Of a DNA stretch of 19,057 nt, positions 1 through 7,034 are shown piece by piece. Each line of letters opens with the position of its first letter. Positions within the stretch are counted from its first letter, which is position 1. Location: contig JAEZQS010000117.1 in assembly GCA_023412995.1 (NCBI GenBank), forward strand, positions 1 to 19,057, written 5' to 3'. The notes beneath the pieces were generated by a model. That model was given only the letters and a program-made list of their open reading frames with translations, made no database searches and was not told the DNA's origin. Source of the stretch: Pseudomonadota bacterium (GTDB lineage: Bacteria; Pseudomonadota; Gammaproteobacteria; Xanthomonadales; Rhodanobacteraceae). Made by a program: the position numbers and the translations under genes.

Positions 1-261
1 CTGCACGAGCCCCTCGCGCTGGCGGATCTGGGTGGCGATGGCGGTGATCGCCGCCGCGCGCGCGCGGTCGGCCATCGCGATGCCCTGCTCGGCGCTGCGC
101 ACCAGCCACGCCTGCCAGGCGAGGAATCCGCCGAGGGCAAGCAGCAGCGTGCCGAGCGCGAGCAGCCCCAGGCGGCGCAGGTCGGGCGCCAGCCGTGCCA
201 GCAGCGCGGCCACGCGCGGCGGAATGCGCACCCGCCGTTGCCCGGTGACGCCCTTTGCCAT
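1..261 (-). CDS. algC: N-terminus of membrane-anchored phosphomannomutase/phosphoglucomutase-like protein (partial)
   Basis: Only the first 87 codons are in the window; the gene runs off the left edge. The protein begins MAKGVTGQRR, has a basic N-terminus, and then one hydrophobic segment at about residues 31-53 that should be a membrane anchor, followed by the start of an alanine-rich periplasmic region. The start at 261 is supported by a strong purine-rich ribosome site (GAGGAAGGGG on the minus strand) just upstream. The catalytic phosphohexomutase domain is not visible, so the name rests on context: in Pseudomonas and Xanthomonas relatives dut is followed by algC, and as I recall the Xanthomonad version carries an N-terminal membrane extension. 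It lies 30 nt after dut on the same strand, probably in one operon with coaBC and dut. Another single-pass inner-membrane protein is possible. Confidence 0.6.
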   Translation of the reverse strand, partial: MAKGVTGQRRVRIPPRVAALLARLAPDLRRLGLLALGTLLLALGGFLAWQAWLVRSAEQGIAMADRARAAAITAIATQIRQREGLVQ

Positions 262-291
262 CCCCTTCCTCGGTTGTTGCGTATGGGCCGC

Positions 292-771
292 CTAGTGCCG
301 GCCGGAACTGCCGAAGCCGCCGTCGCCACGCGCGCTGGGCGCGAAGGCCTCGACCACCTCGAACAACGGCCGCACCACCGGCACGATCAGCAGCTGGGCA
401 ATGCGTTCGCCCGGCTCGATGGTAAAGGCGGCACCGGAACGGTTCCAGCACGAAATCATCAACGGCCCCTGGTAGTCCGAATCGATCAGCCCGACCAGGT
501 TGCCGAGCACGATGCCGTGGCGGTGGCCGAGGCCCGAGCGCGGCAGCACCAGCGCACACAGGCCCGGATCGTCGATGTGGACGGCCAGCCCGCTCGGCAC
601 CAGCGCCTCGCTGCCGGGCGCCAGTGCGAGCGGCGCCTCGAGCATGGCGCGCAGGTCGACCCCGGCGGAACCGGCGGTTGCCGGGGCGGGCAGCGGCCAG
701 TCGCGACCCAGGCGCTGATCCAGGATGCGCAGCTGCACCGGTCGCACGCCGGCCGACGGTGCGCCGCTCAT
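292..771 (-). CDS. dut: dUTP diphosphatase (dUTPase)
   Basis: This 159-residue protein hydrolyses dUTP to dUMP and pyrophosphate, keeping uracil out of DNA and feeding thymidylate synthesis. All five motifs of the trimeric dUTPase family are visible in order: AGVDLRA (motif 1), PRSGLG (2), the GLIDSDYQGPL segment with its key aspartate and tyrosine (3), ERIAQLLIVPV (4), and the glycine-rich C-terminal arm ending RGDGGFGSSGRH (5) that closes over the active site. Length is normal for the family. Its ATG overlaps the coaBC stop by 4 nt (ATGA), so translation is probably coupled; the algC-like gene follows after 30 nt. The coaBC-dut pairing is widespread in gammaproteobacteria. Cytoplasmic. Confidence 0.97.
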   Translation of the reverse strand: MSGAPSAGVRPVQLRILDQRLGRDWPLPAPATAGSAGVDLRAMLEAPLALAPGSEALVPSGLAVHIDDPGLCALVLPRSGLGHRHGIVLGNLVGLIDSDYQGPLMISCWNRSGAAFTIEPGERIAQLLIVPVVRPLFEVVEAFAPSARGDGGFGSSGRH

Positions 772-1979
772 GCCGCCGCCCCGCGCAGGCGGGCGATGCG
801 CGCCACCAGCGCCTCCGCCAGTTCGGCCTTGGGCGCCTGCGCCAGCACCTCGCGGCCGCCACCAGGCCAGAGCAGGAGCAGGGCGTTGTCCTCGCTGTCG
901 AAGCCCTGGCCCCCGCCCACCGTGTTGGCGGCAATGAGGTCGAGGTGCTTGCGTTCCAGCTTGGCGCGCGCCCGCGCCTCCAGGTCACCGGTTTCGGCGG
1001 CGAAGCCCACCACGAACGGGCGTGCTTCCAGCGCCGCCACCTCGGCCAGGATGTCGGGGTTCTGCACCAGCGCCAGCGCGAGGCCGGCATCGCCTTCCTT
1101 GTGGATCTTCTGACCCGCCTCGGCCGAGGGACGGAAGTCGCCGACCGCCGCCGCACCGACGAACACGTCGCAGGTGGCGGCACGCGCCAGCACCGCCGCG
1201 CGCATGTCGCGTGCACTGCGCACGTCGATGCGCTCGCACCCGGGCGGGGTGTCGAGTGCCACCGGCCCGGCCACCAGCGTGACGCTCGCGCCGGCGGCCG
1301 CCGCCGCGGCAGCCACGGCAAAACCCATGCGGCCGGAGCTGCGGTTGCCGATGAAGCGCACCGGGTCGATGTCCTCGAACGTGGGTCCCGCCGTCACCAG
1401 CACGCGCGCGCCGGCGAGCAAGCCGCCGCCGGCGCCGGCGGCCAATGCGGCAACGAGGTCTTCCGGTTCCAGCAGTCGCCCGGCGCCGGTTTCGCCGCAG
1501 GCCTGGTCGCCGCTGGCAGGGCCGAGCACGTGCACGCCGCGTTCGCGCAGCAGGGCGATGTTCGCCTGCGTCGCCGGGTGCGCCCACATCTGCTGGTTCA
1601 TGGCCGGCGCGACGGCCAGCTGCGCGGTGGTGGCAAGGCAGACCGTCGCCAGCAGGTCGTCGGCGTGGCCGTGGGCGAGGCGCGCGAGCAGGTCGGCCGA
1701 TGCCGGTGCAACGAGCACCCGGTCGGCCCAGCGCGCCAGCTCGATGTGCCCCATTGCCGCTTCCGCGGCCTCGTCCCACAGGCCCGTGCGCACCGGATTG
1801 CCGGACAGCGCCTGGAAGGTGAGCGCGCTGACGAAGCGCGCGGCGTTGGCGGTGAGGACCACGCGTACGTCCGCACCGGCATCGCGCAGGCGCCGCACCA
1901 GCGCGGCCGCCTTGTAGGCCGCAATGCCGCCGGAGACGCCGAGCAGCACGCGCGCGCCGGCAAGGCCCTGTCTGCCCAT
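768..1979 (-). CDS. coaBC: Bifunctional phosphopantothenoylcysteine decarboxylase / phosphopantothenate-cysteine ligase
   Basis: This 403-residue fusion carries out two steps of coenzyme A synthesis: ligation of 4'-phosphopantothenate to cysteine using CTP (CoaB), then FMN-dependent decarboxylation to 4'-phosphopantetheine (CoaC). The N-terminal CoaC half (about 1-185) shows the flavin-binding GVSGGIAAYKA, the catalytic histidine in GHIEL (H78), the PAMNQQMW substrate motif (125-132) and the active-site cysteine in ACGETGAGR (C161). The CoaB half (about 190-403) has VTAGPTFEDIDPVR, then NRSSGRMG (about 212-218), and a KIHK lysine segment. It is the first gene of the coaBC-dut-algC-like run and diverges from radC across 165 nt. 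No strong ribosome site precedes the ATG at 1979, but the protein aligns with the normal family start (LAGARVLLGVSGG). Confidence 0.97.
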   Translation of the reverse strand: MGRQGLAGARVLLGVSGGIAAYKAAALVRRLRDAGADVRVVLTANAARFVSALTFQALSGNPVRTGLWDEAAEAAMGHIELARWADRVLVAPASADLLARLAHGHADDLLATVCLATTAQLAVAPAMNQQMWAHPATQANIALLRERGVHVLGPASGDQACGETGAGRLLEPEDLVAALAAGAGGGLLAGARVLVTAGPTFEDIDPVRFIGNRSSGRMGFAVAAAAAAAGASVTLVAGPVALDTPPGCERIDVRSARDMRAAVLARAATCDVFVGAAAVGDFRPSAEAGQKIHKEGDAGLALALVQNPDILAEVAALEARPFVVGFAAETGDLEARARAKLERKHLDLIAANTVGGGQGFDSEDNALLLLWPGGGREVLAQAPKAELAEALVARIARLRGAAA

Positions 1980-2144
1980 GTAGGAATCCGCGTACGCCGG
2001 GAGAGTGCCCTAGCTTACTGAAATTCACGCCCCCTGCCCCTCGGCCACCGGGTGACCGCCAGCTACCGTGGTCGACAGACGCGCACGGACCGGCGCTTGC
2101 CGTTTCCAATCCCGAATCCCCACTCCCCAATCGCGGCCCCAACC
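1980..2144. other. Divergent intergenic region between coaBC and radC
   Basis: This spacer must hold the promoters for both the leftward coaBC operon and rightward radC. I could not assign a confident -35/-10 pair for either. Just before radC, about 2100-2140, lies a run of C-rich near-tandem units (variants of AATCCCGAATCCCC and ACTCCCCAATC), a low-complexity motif I recall from other Xanthomonad intergenic regions. The same strand could be read upstream as an extension of radC, but those residues do not look like RadC. Confidence 0.5.
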
Positions 2145-2807
2145 ATGAGCATCCGCCACTGGCCCGAAGACGAACGCCCGCGCGAGAAACTGCTGGGCAA
2201 GGGCGCCGGCGCCCTCTCCGATGCCGAACTGCTGGCCGTGTTCCTCGGCTCCGGCCGGCGCGGCCACACCGCCGTCGATCTCGGCCGCGCGCTGCTGGTC
2301 GGCGCCGGCGGCCTCAAGCCGCTGCTCGACGCACCGCAGGGACGTCCCGGCATCGGCACCGTCGCCTGGTGCCGTCTGTGCGCCGCGCTGGAGCTCGGCA
2401 AGCGCTACCTCGAGGCGGAACTGTGCAGCGGCGAGACGCTCACCGATCCGGCCATGAGCGCGCGCTACCTGAAGTCGAAGCTGGCGGCCTACCCCTACGA
2501 GGTGTTCGCCTGCCTCTTCCTCGACAACCGCCACCGCGTGCTGGCCTTCGAGGAAATGTTCCGCGGCTCCATCGACGGCGCCAGCGTGCACCCGCGCGAA
2601 GTGGTGCGCCGCTGCATCAAGCACAACGCGGCCGCGCTGATCGTCGCGCACAACCACCCGTCCGGCGTGGCGGAACCGAGCGCCGCCGACCGCGCCATCA
2701 CCCAGCGCCTGCGCGAATCGCTCGAACTGATCGACGTGCGCCTGCTCGACCACTTCGTGATCGGCAGCGGCACGCCCACCTCGCTCGCCCAGCGCGGCTG
2801 GCTGTAG
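2145..2807 (+). CDS. radC: RadC family protein (JAMM/MPN+ domain)
   Basis: A 220-residue RadC (UPF0758) protein. The JAMM metal-binding motif is clear: glutamates at about 136-137, then H-N-H-P-S-G with H169 and H171, and D182 in the downstream DRAIT. The N-terminal third contains the family's helix-hairpin-helix-like region (around GIGTVAWCRLCA). The family is named for an old DNA-repair assignment that was later withdrawn; its molecular substrate is not firmly known, so I claim only the fold. An upstream ATG at 2052 is open in frame, but the added residues are translated C-rich spacer; MSIRHWPEDERPREKLL is the usual start and the length matches the family (about 224). It diverges from coaBC. 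A weak GC stem with an 11-nt loop follows the stop (2807-2833) without a T tract. Confidence 0.95.
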   Translation: MSIRHWPEDERPREKLLGKGAGALSDAELLAVFLGSGRRGHTAVDLGRALLVGAGGLKPLLDAPQGRPGIGTVAWCRLCAALELGKRYLEAELCSGETLTDPAMSARYLKSKLAAYPYEVFACLFLDNRHRVLAFEEMFRGSIDGASVHPREVVRRCIKHNAAALIVAHNHPSGVAEPSAADRAITQRLRESLELIDVRLLDHFVIGSGTPTSLAQRGWL

Positions 2808-2841
2808 CTTCGCCAGCTGCGCGCCGGCAAAGCAAAAGATT

Positions 2842-2977
2842 GAAACACGGAGCACACGGAGCACACAGAGAAAGCAAAAGGCAGGAAGCAAGAACTAGAA
2901 AGTCGGAAGCAAGAACCAAAGGCTTGGCTTCCCTTCGGCGTGCCTTCTTCGGGTGCTCTGTGTGCTTCGTGTTGAAG
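2842..2977. repeat. Imperfect inverted-repeat element downstream of radC
   Basis: The left arm (about 2842-2870, AACACGGAGCACAC type) is matched by a reverse-complement right arm (about 2952-2976, GTGCTCTGTGTGCTTCGTGTT). The left arm itself contains a short tandem (CGGAGCACA repeated). The roughly 80-nt loop holds two near-copies of GGAAGCAAGAAC. The element is purine-rich and visibly lower in GC than the flanking genes. It looks like a non-coding dispersed repeat and could fold into a long hairpin in the radC transcript. The whole 2808-3132 gap contains no convincing gene; besides this element it has a G-rich run at 3046-3059. Confidence 0.6.
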
Positions 2978-3075
2978 GCTTCGGCTCGTGCTTCGGCTTG
3001 ACCTGGCGGGTCGTTGGCCGGCGCCCACGGATGGCGCGGCCCGGCGGGGGGGGCGGGGGCGCGAACGTGATCTCG

Positions 3076-3102
3076 TTGCGGCGTGGCGTGCGCGCCTATA
3101 CT
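3076..3102 (+). promoter_or_regulatory. Candidate sigma-70 promoter for the HD-like hydrolase
   Basis: TATACT at 3097-3102 is a good -10 box in otherwise very GC-rich DNA. The best -35 match is TTGCGG at 3076-3081, giving a 15-nt spacer, which is shorter than ideal. Transcription from about 3109 would leave a leader of roughly 24 nt before the GTG at 3133, and this helps choose that start. Confidence 0.45.
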
Positions 3103-3132
3103 CCGCGCCGGATTGGGACACACGCTCGCATC

Positions 3133-4197
3133 GTGATTCTCGGGATACCGAACGCATCCACCGCCGACGAGACCGAGCGGCAGCTGCCGGACGTGGCTGC
3201 CGCGCGGCGGCTGATCGGCAGCCATTCGCTGCTCGACGTGCTGCTGGCCGAGCGCCGCAAGGCGTGGGCGTCGCGGATCGAAACCGACCCGGCGCTGTTC
3301 GCGCGCACGGCCGATGCGGTGCGCCTGGCGCACGCGCGGCTGGCGCTGCGCCATGGCCGCTTCGGCGCCGACTTCCACCCCTACCACAACGAAGGCCACG
3401 TGCTCGACATCTGCGGCGAGCGCCTCGATCGCGTGCTCGCGGCGCCGGGCTCGGACCCTCTGGACCTGCGCGAGGCGTGCCTGCTGATGCTGTTCGGCGC
3501 CGGCCACGACCTGCGCCAGCGCGAGGCACCGCACTTCTATGCCGGCGTCGGCGCCAACGAGCGCGCCAGCAGCGGCGAGATGGCGCGCATCCTCGACCTG
3601 ACCGGCTTTTCGCGCGAGGCCGACGCCGATCTCTTCCTCGCGCTGGAACTGGCGATTGCCGGCAGCACGTTCGATGCCCGCCCGCCTCCAGGTGGCGGCG
3701 CCGCGCCGTCCTACAACGCGGCCGAGCAGGCGCAGGGTGGCGGCGCGCTGGCGGCGCGGCTGGACGTGGCGCTGGATGCGCACCATCCCGGCTGGCGCGG
3801 CGATGCCGCCTTCGTGCGCGCCCACCAGCTTGCGCTGGTGGCGGCCGACCTCGACACGGCGAGCGTCGCCGAGCCGTTCGCGCGTTTCGCCACCACGGCC
3901 GAGAACCTCTGCCGCGAACGCGAGATGCTGGCGGGCCGGCCGCTCGATTCGGCCGAGAGCGCCCTGCCCGCGCTGCGCTTCCTCACCGACGGCCAGGAGC
4001 GATTCTTCTTTGACCTGCACCGCTTCGTCTCCGCCCGCGGCCGCGCCGCGTTCGGCGCGGCCAAGGATGCCAACGCGCCGCGCCTGGCGGCGCTCTGCGC
4101 GCGGCTGCGTGCCCGCTTCGAGCGAGACGGCCCGCCCGCCACGGGTCAGGCCGTGATCGATGCCTCGCGCGAGGAGCGGGCGTTCGAACCCGCCTGA
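3133..4197 (+). CDS. HD/PDEase-like metal-dependent phosphohydrolase, function unassigned
   Basis: A protein of about 354 residues, mostly helical and without signal peptide or membrane segment. Numbered from the GTG, it has H-N-x-x-H-x-x-D at 85-92 (YHNEGHVLD), an HD pair at 125-126 (GAGHDLRQ), and a late aspartate in ALVAADLD (about 239). That order matches the HD superfamily, and the first motif closely resembles the YHNxxHxxD signature of class I cyclic-nucleotide phosphodiesterases, so metal-dependent phosphoester hydrolysis is the best guess; the substrate is unknown. An in-frame ATG at 2953 would add 60 residues, but these are translated repeat and poly-glycine, and they precede the -10 box at 3097, so I prefer GTG 3133. 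The ribosome site is weak. It sits between radC and argS, separated from argS by its own promoter, so it may be monocistronic. Confidence 0.8.
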   Translation: MILGIPNASTADETERQLPDVAAARRLIGSHSLLDVLLAERRKAWASRIETDPALFARTADAVRLAHARLALRHGRFGADFHPYHNEGHVLDICGERLDRVLAAPGSDPLDLREACLLMLFGAGHDLRQREAPHFYAGVGANERASSGEMARILDLTGFSREADADLFLALELAIAGSTFDARPPPGGGAAPSYNAAEQAQGGGALAARLDVALDAHHPGWRGDAAFVRAHQLALVAADLDTASVAEPFARFATTAENLCREREMLAGRPLDSAESALPALRFLTDGQERFFFDLHRFVSARGRAAFGAAKDANAPRLAALCARLRARFERDGPPATGQAVIDASREERAFEPA

Positions 4198-4397
4198 GCG
4201 GCACCGGCCGAAAGGGGATGGGCGCCGGGCCCCCGAATGGCTGATCCTCTCGTTGCCACCGGGGCCGCCGTGCGGAGCTGTCCCGGGCGGAACCTGCGCA
4301 GGGCCGGTCGCCCTGGGGTCGCGGTACGTCCCGGCCCCGATGCCACCCGGGCAGGCCACCGCAGGCGCGCCGCGCCACCGGCACGATGTGACGGCAT

Positions 4398-4406
4398 TGC
4401 TACAAT
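4398..4406 (+). promoter_or_regulatory. Extended -10 promoter for argS
   Basis: TGCTACAAT is an extended -10 (TGn followed by TACAAT at 4401-4406); the -35 region upstream is poor, as expected for this promoter class. Transcription from about 4413 would give a leader of some 23 nt before the argS GTG at 4436. The rest of the 4198-4435 gap is GC-rich with no gene I can support. Confidence 0.55.
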
Positions 4407-4435
4407 CGCCCGCTTTGGCGACAGTCACCGAACCC

Positions 4436-6121
4436 GTGAAAGAAACCCTGCACGCCCTCCTCCTCGACGCGATGGCCGCCCTGCGTGCGGACGGCACGCT
4501 GCCGCCCGGCGACGTGCCCGCCTTCGTGGTGGAGCGCACGAAGAACCCGGCGCACGGCGACTTCGCCGCCAATGCCGCCCTGCTGCTGGCCAAGGCCGCC
4601 GGGCGCAAGCCGCGCGACGTCGCCACCGCGCTGGTCGCGGCGCTGCCCGCCAGCCCCGAGGTCGCGCGGGTCGAGATCGCGGGACCGGGCTTCATCAACT
4701 TCTTCCTCGGGCCTTCGGCGTGGACGCGCGAGGTCGGCGAGATCCTGCGCCAAGGCAAGGCGTACGGGCGCAACGAATCGGCCGGCGGACGCACCGCCGG
4801 GGTGGAGTTCGTGTCGGCCAACCCGACCGGCCCGCTGCACGTCGGCCACGGCCGCGCCGCGGCCATCGGCGACTGCATCGCGCGCGTGCTCGATGCCAAC
4901 GGCTGGCGCGTGGTGCGCGAGTTCTACTACAACGATGCCGGCGCGCAGATCGCCAACCTCGCCCTGTCGGTGCAGGCCCGCGCGCGTGGCGTCGATCCCG
5001 ATTCGCCCTCCTGGCCCGAAGACGGCTACCGCGGCGACTACATCAAGGACGTCGCGCGCGCCTACCTCGACCGCGAGTCGGTGCACGCCGACGGCGCCGA
5101 CATCACCGCCAGCGGCGACCTCGACGACCTCGACGCGATCCGCCGCTTCTCGGTTGCCTGGCTGCGGCGCGAGCAGGACGCCGACCTGCGTGCGTTCGGC
5201 GTCGCGTTCGACACCTGGTTCCTCGAGTCGTCGCTGTACGCGGGCGGGCAGGTGGAAAAGACCGTGCACGAGCTGGTCGCGCACGGCCACACCTACGAGG
5301 ATGGCGGCGCGCTGTGGCTGCGCACGACCGATTTCGGCGACGACAAGGACCGCGTGATGCGGAAGTCGGACGGCAGCTACACCTATTTCGTGCCGGACGT
5401 CGCCTACCACTACAGCAAGTGGACGCGCGGCTACGAGCGCGCGATCACCGAACTCGGCTCCGACCACCACGGCTCGCTGGCCCGCGTGAAGGCAGGTCTG
5501 CAGGCGCTCGACGCCGGCATCCCGCCGGGCTGGCCCGAATACGTGCTGCACCAGATGGTGACGGTGATGCGCGGCGGCGAGGAGGTGAAGCTGTCCAAGC
5601 GCGCCGGCAGCTACCTGACCCTGCGCGACCTCATCGAGGAAGCCGGGCGCGACGCCACGCGCTGGTTCCTGATCGCGCGCAAGAGCGATTCGCAGCTGGT
5701 GTTCGACATCGACCTCGCGCGCGCGCAGACCAACGACAACCCGGTCTACTACGTGCAGTACGCGCACGCGCGGGTGGCGAGCGTGATGCGCCAGCTCGGC
5801 GAGCGCGGCTTGTCATGGGACAAGGACAACGGCCTCGCCCACCTCGCGCGGCTGGAAGAGGCGCACGAGAAGGCGCTGATGGTGGAGCTGTCGCGCTGGC
5901 CCGAGGTGGTCGAGGCGGCGGGCGCCAGCCTCGAGCCGCACCTGGTCACGATCTACCTGCGCGAGCTTGCGGCGGCGTTCCACGCCTACTACAACTCGCA
6001 CCAGTTCCTCGTCGAGGACGCCGGCCTGCGCGATGCGCGGCTCGCCCTTGCCGCGGCCACGCGCCAGGTGCTGGCGAACGGACTCGACCTTCTGGGCGTC
6101 TCGGCGCCGGAGAGCATGTAA
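4436..6121 (+). CDS. argS: Arginyl-tRNA synthetase
   Basis: A 561-residue class I aminoacyl-tRNA synthetase that charges tRNA-Arg in the cytoplasm. The N-terminal Add-1 domain (about 1-110) includes the family-typical HGDFAANAALLLAK and AGPGFINFFL. The HIGH motif appears as HVGH (135-138) within NPTGPLHVGHGRAA, and a KMSK-like loop is seen as KLSK (385-388) before RAG. The C-terminal anticodon-binding helical domain ends NGLDLLGVSAPESM. Length is close to E. coli ArgS (577). The GTG at 4436 (VKETLHALLLDAM) is chosen because it fits the family start and sits just after an extended -10 promoter; a TTG at 4415 in frame is a weaker alternative, and the longer open frame from 4160 lies upstream of the promoter. 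The stop overlaps the next start by one base (TAATG), so the SPOR gene is co-translated. Confidence 0.97.
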   Translation: MKETLHALLLDAMAALRADGTLPPGDVPAFVVERTKNPAHGDFAANAALLLAKAAGRKPRDVATALVAALPASPEVARVEIAGPGFINFFLGPSAWTREVGEILRQGKAYGRNESAGGRTAGVEFVSANPTGPLHVGHGRAAAIGDCIARVLDANGWRVVREFYYNDAGAQIANLALSVQARARGVDPDSPSWPEDGYRGDYIKDVARAYLDRESVHADGADITASGDLDDLDAIRRFSVAWLRREQDADLRAFGVAFDTWFLESSLYAGGQVEKTVHELVAHGHTYEDGGALWLRTTDFGDDKDRVMRKSDGSYTYFVPDVAYHYSKWTRGYERAITELGSDHHGSLARVKAGLQALDAGIPPGWPEYVLHQMVTVMRGGEEVKLSKRAGSYLTLRDLIEEAGRDATRWFLIARKSDSQLVFDIDLARAQTNDNPVYYVQYAHARVASVMRQLGERGLSWDKDNGLAHLARLEEAHEKALMVELSRWPEVVEAAGASLEPHLVTIYLRELAAAFHAYYNSHQFLVEDAGLRDARLALAAATRQVLANGLDLLGVSAPESM

Positions 6122-6723
6122 TGGCACGCAAGAGCGGACGGCAGGCAACGCGCGGCGGGGGATCGCAGAAGCCGGCGTGGGTATGGATGCTGCTGGGCAT
6201 CCTGGTCGGCATGGGCCTGATGCTGCTGGTGCTGGGCAAGGACTGGGGACCGCTCCTCCGGCGCAGCAACCTGCCGCAGCCCAACCCGCAGGCGACCGCC
6301 CCGCGCGAGGGCGAGCCGCCGGTGGCCGAGGCGAAGCCGAAGAAGAACTACGACTTCTACCAGGTGCTGCCGGAAGCCGAGGTGGTGATTCCCGACGCCG
6401 AACTCTCGGCCAAGGCGCGCGCCGAGCAGCAGGCCGCCACCACCCCGGCGACGACGCCGGCCGGCACCCCGCCGTCTCCCGCGGCAGGCGGGCGCTACGT
6501 GCTGCAGGCCGGTTCCTATCCCGACGCCAAGGCGGCCGACGAAGCCAAGGCGAAACTCGCCCTGTCCGGTTTCAGCGCCCGAATCCAGCCGGTCACCATC
6601 AACGGCAAGACCTGGCACCGCGTGCGCGTCGGCCCCTACGCCAGCGCCAGCGATCTCGAAGCCGCCAAGCGCGCCCTCGCCGACAACGGCATCAATGCGA
6701 TCGCGCTGAAGGAACAGCCGTAG
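6121..6723 (+). CDS. SPOR-domain cell-division protein, FtsN-like
   Basis: A 200-residue bitopic inner-membrane protein: basic cytoplasmic tail (1-18), one membrane helix (about 19-39), a proline/alanine-rich periplasmic linker, and a C-terminal SPOR domain (about 124-198, starting GRYVLQAGSYPD). SPOR domains bind denuded glycan strands at the septum. The linker contains YDFYQVLPEAEVVIP (77-91), a segment I recall as recurrent in this argS-linked family. The gene overlaps the argS stop by 1 nt. In many gammaproteobacteria the FtsN/SPOR gene is followed by hslVU; here it is followed by REP elements, so hslVU must lie elsewhere. It could be another SPOR protein rather than the functional FtsN. 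Confidence 0.9.
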   Translation: MARKSGRQATRGGGSQKPAWVWMLLGILVGMGLMLLVLGKDWGPLLRRSNLPQPNPQATAPREGEPPVAEAKPKKNYDFYQVLPEAEVVIPDAELSAKARAEQQAATTPATTPAGTPPSPAAGGRYVLQAGSYPDAKAADEAKAKLALSGFSARIQPVTINGKTWHRVRVGPYASASDLEAAKRALADNGINAIALKEQP

Positions 6724-6737
6724 CGCCGCACTCCGCT

Positions 6738-6995
6738 TGCAGGAGCGCACCCTGTGGGCGACGGGGACGTGGAGTCACGCGGCGAACGGGCTGTCGCCCA
6801 CAGGGTGGGCTCCTACAACGGCCGGTAGCGTGGGCCGCTCCGCGATTATTGTAGGAGCGCACCCTGTGCGCGACCGAGGCACCGAGTTGCGCGGCGAACG
6901 GGCTGTCGCCCACAGGGTGGGCTCCTACAACGGCCGGTAGCGTTGGGCCGCTCCGCGATTATTGTAGGAGCGCACCCTGTGCGCGACCGGACCGT
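6738..6995. repeat. Tandem REP/BIME array, about 2.3 copies of a 112-113 nt unit
   Basis: Units begin at 6738, 6850 and 6963 with TGYAGGAGCGCACCCTGTG. Each full unit is itself palindromic: the left arm (AGGAGCGCACCCTGTGNGCGAC) is answered by GTCGCCCACAGGGTGGGCTCC about 50 nt later. From GAACGGGCTG to the unit end the first two copies are identical except for one inserted T. The third copy is truncated after the left arm. This is a classic extragenic palindromic array, filling the gap between two convergent genes (the SPOR gene and the sugar dehydrogenase), where such hairpins can act as bidirectional transcription stops. The whole 6724-7034 gap has no gene. Confidence 0.9.
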
Positions 6996-7034
6996 TTCGC
7001 GTGACGAGCGCCACCATCCGCCCCCAATCCCGCT

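Noticed and set aside
624..2021. A 465-codon plus-strand open frame opposite dut and coaBC
   Set aside because: Antisense to two enzymes with complete family motifs; composition typical of frame shadows.
2052..2144. Longer N-terminus for RadC from an upstream ATG
   Set aside because: The extra 31 residues are translated C-rich intergenic repeat; the start at 2145 gives the family length.
2953..3132. Longer N-terminus for the HD-like protein from an upstream ATG
   Set aside because: It begins inside the inverted-repeat arm, runs through poly-glycine, and precedes the -10 box.
4400..5767. A 455-codon minus-strand open frame opposite argS
   Set aside because: Lies wholly within argS, whose HIGH and KMSK-like motifs are in the opposite strand.
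6121..6723. Naming the SPOR gene ftsN outright
   Set aside because: The architecture fits, but hslVU is absent downstream and several SPOR proteins share this layout, so no symbol was given.
6738..6995. CRISPR array
   Set aside because: Units are 112-113 nt, palindromic and contiguous, with only two full copies and no spacer pattern or cas gene.
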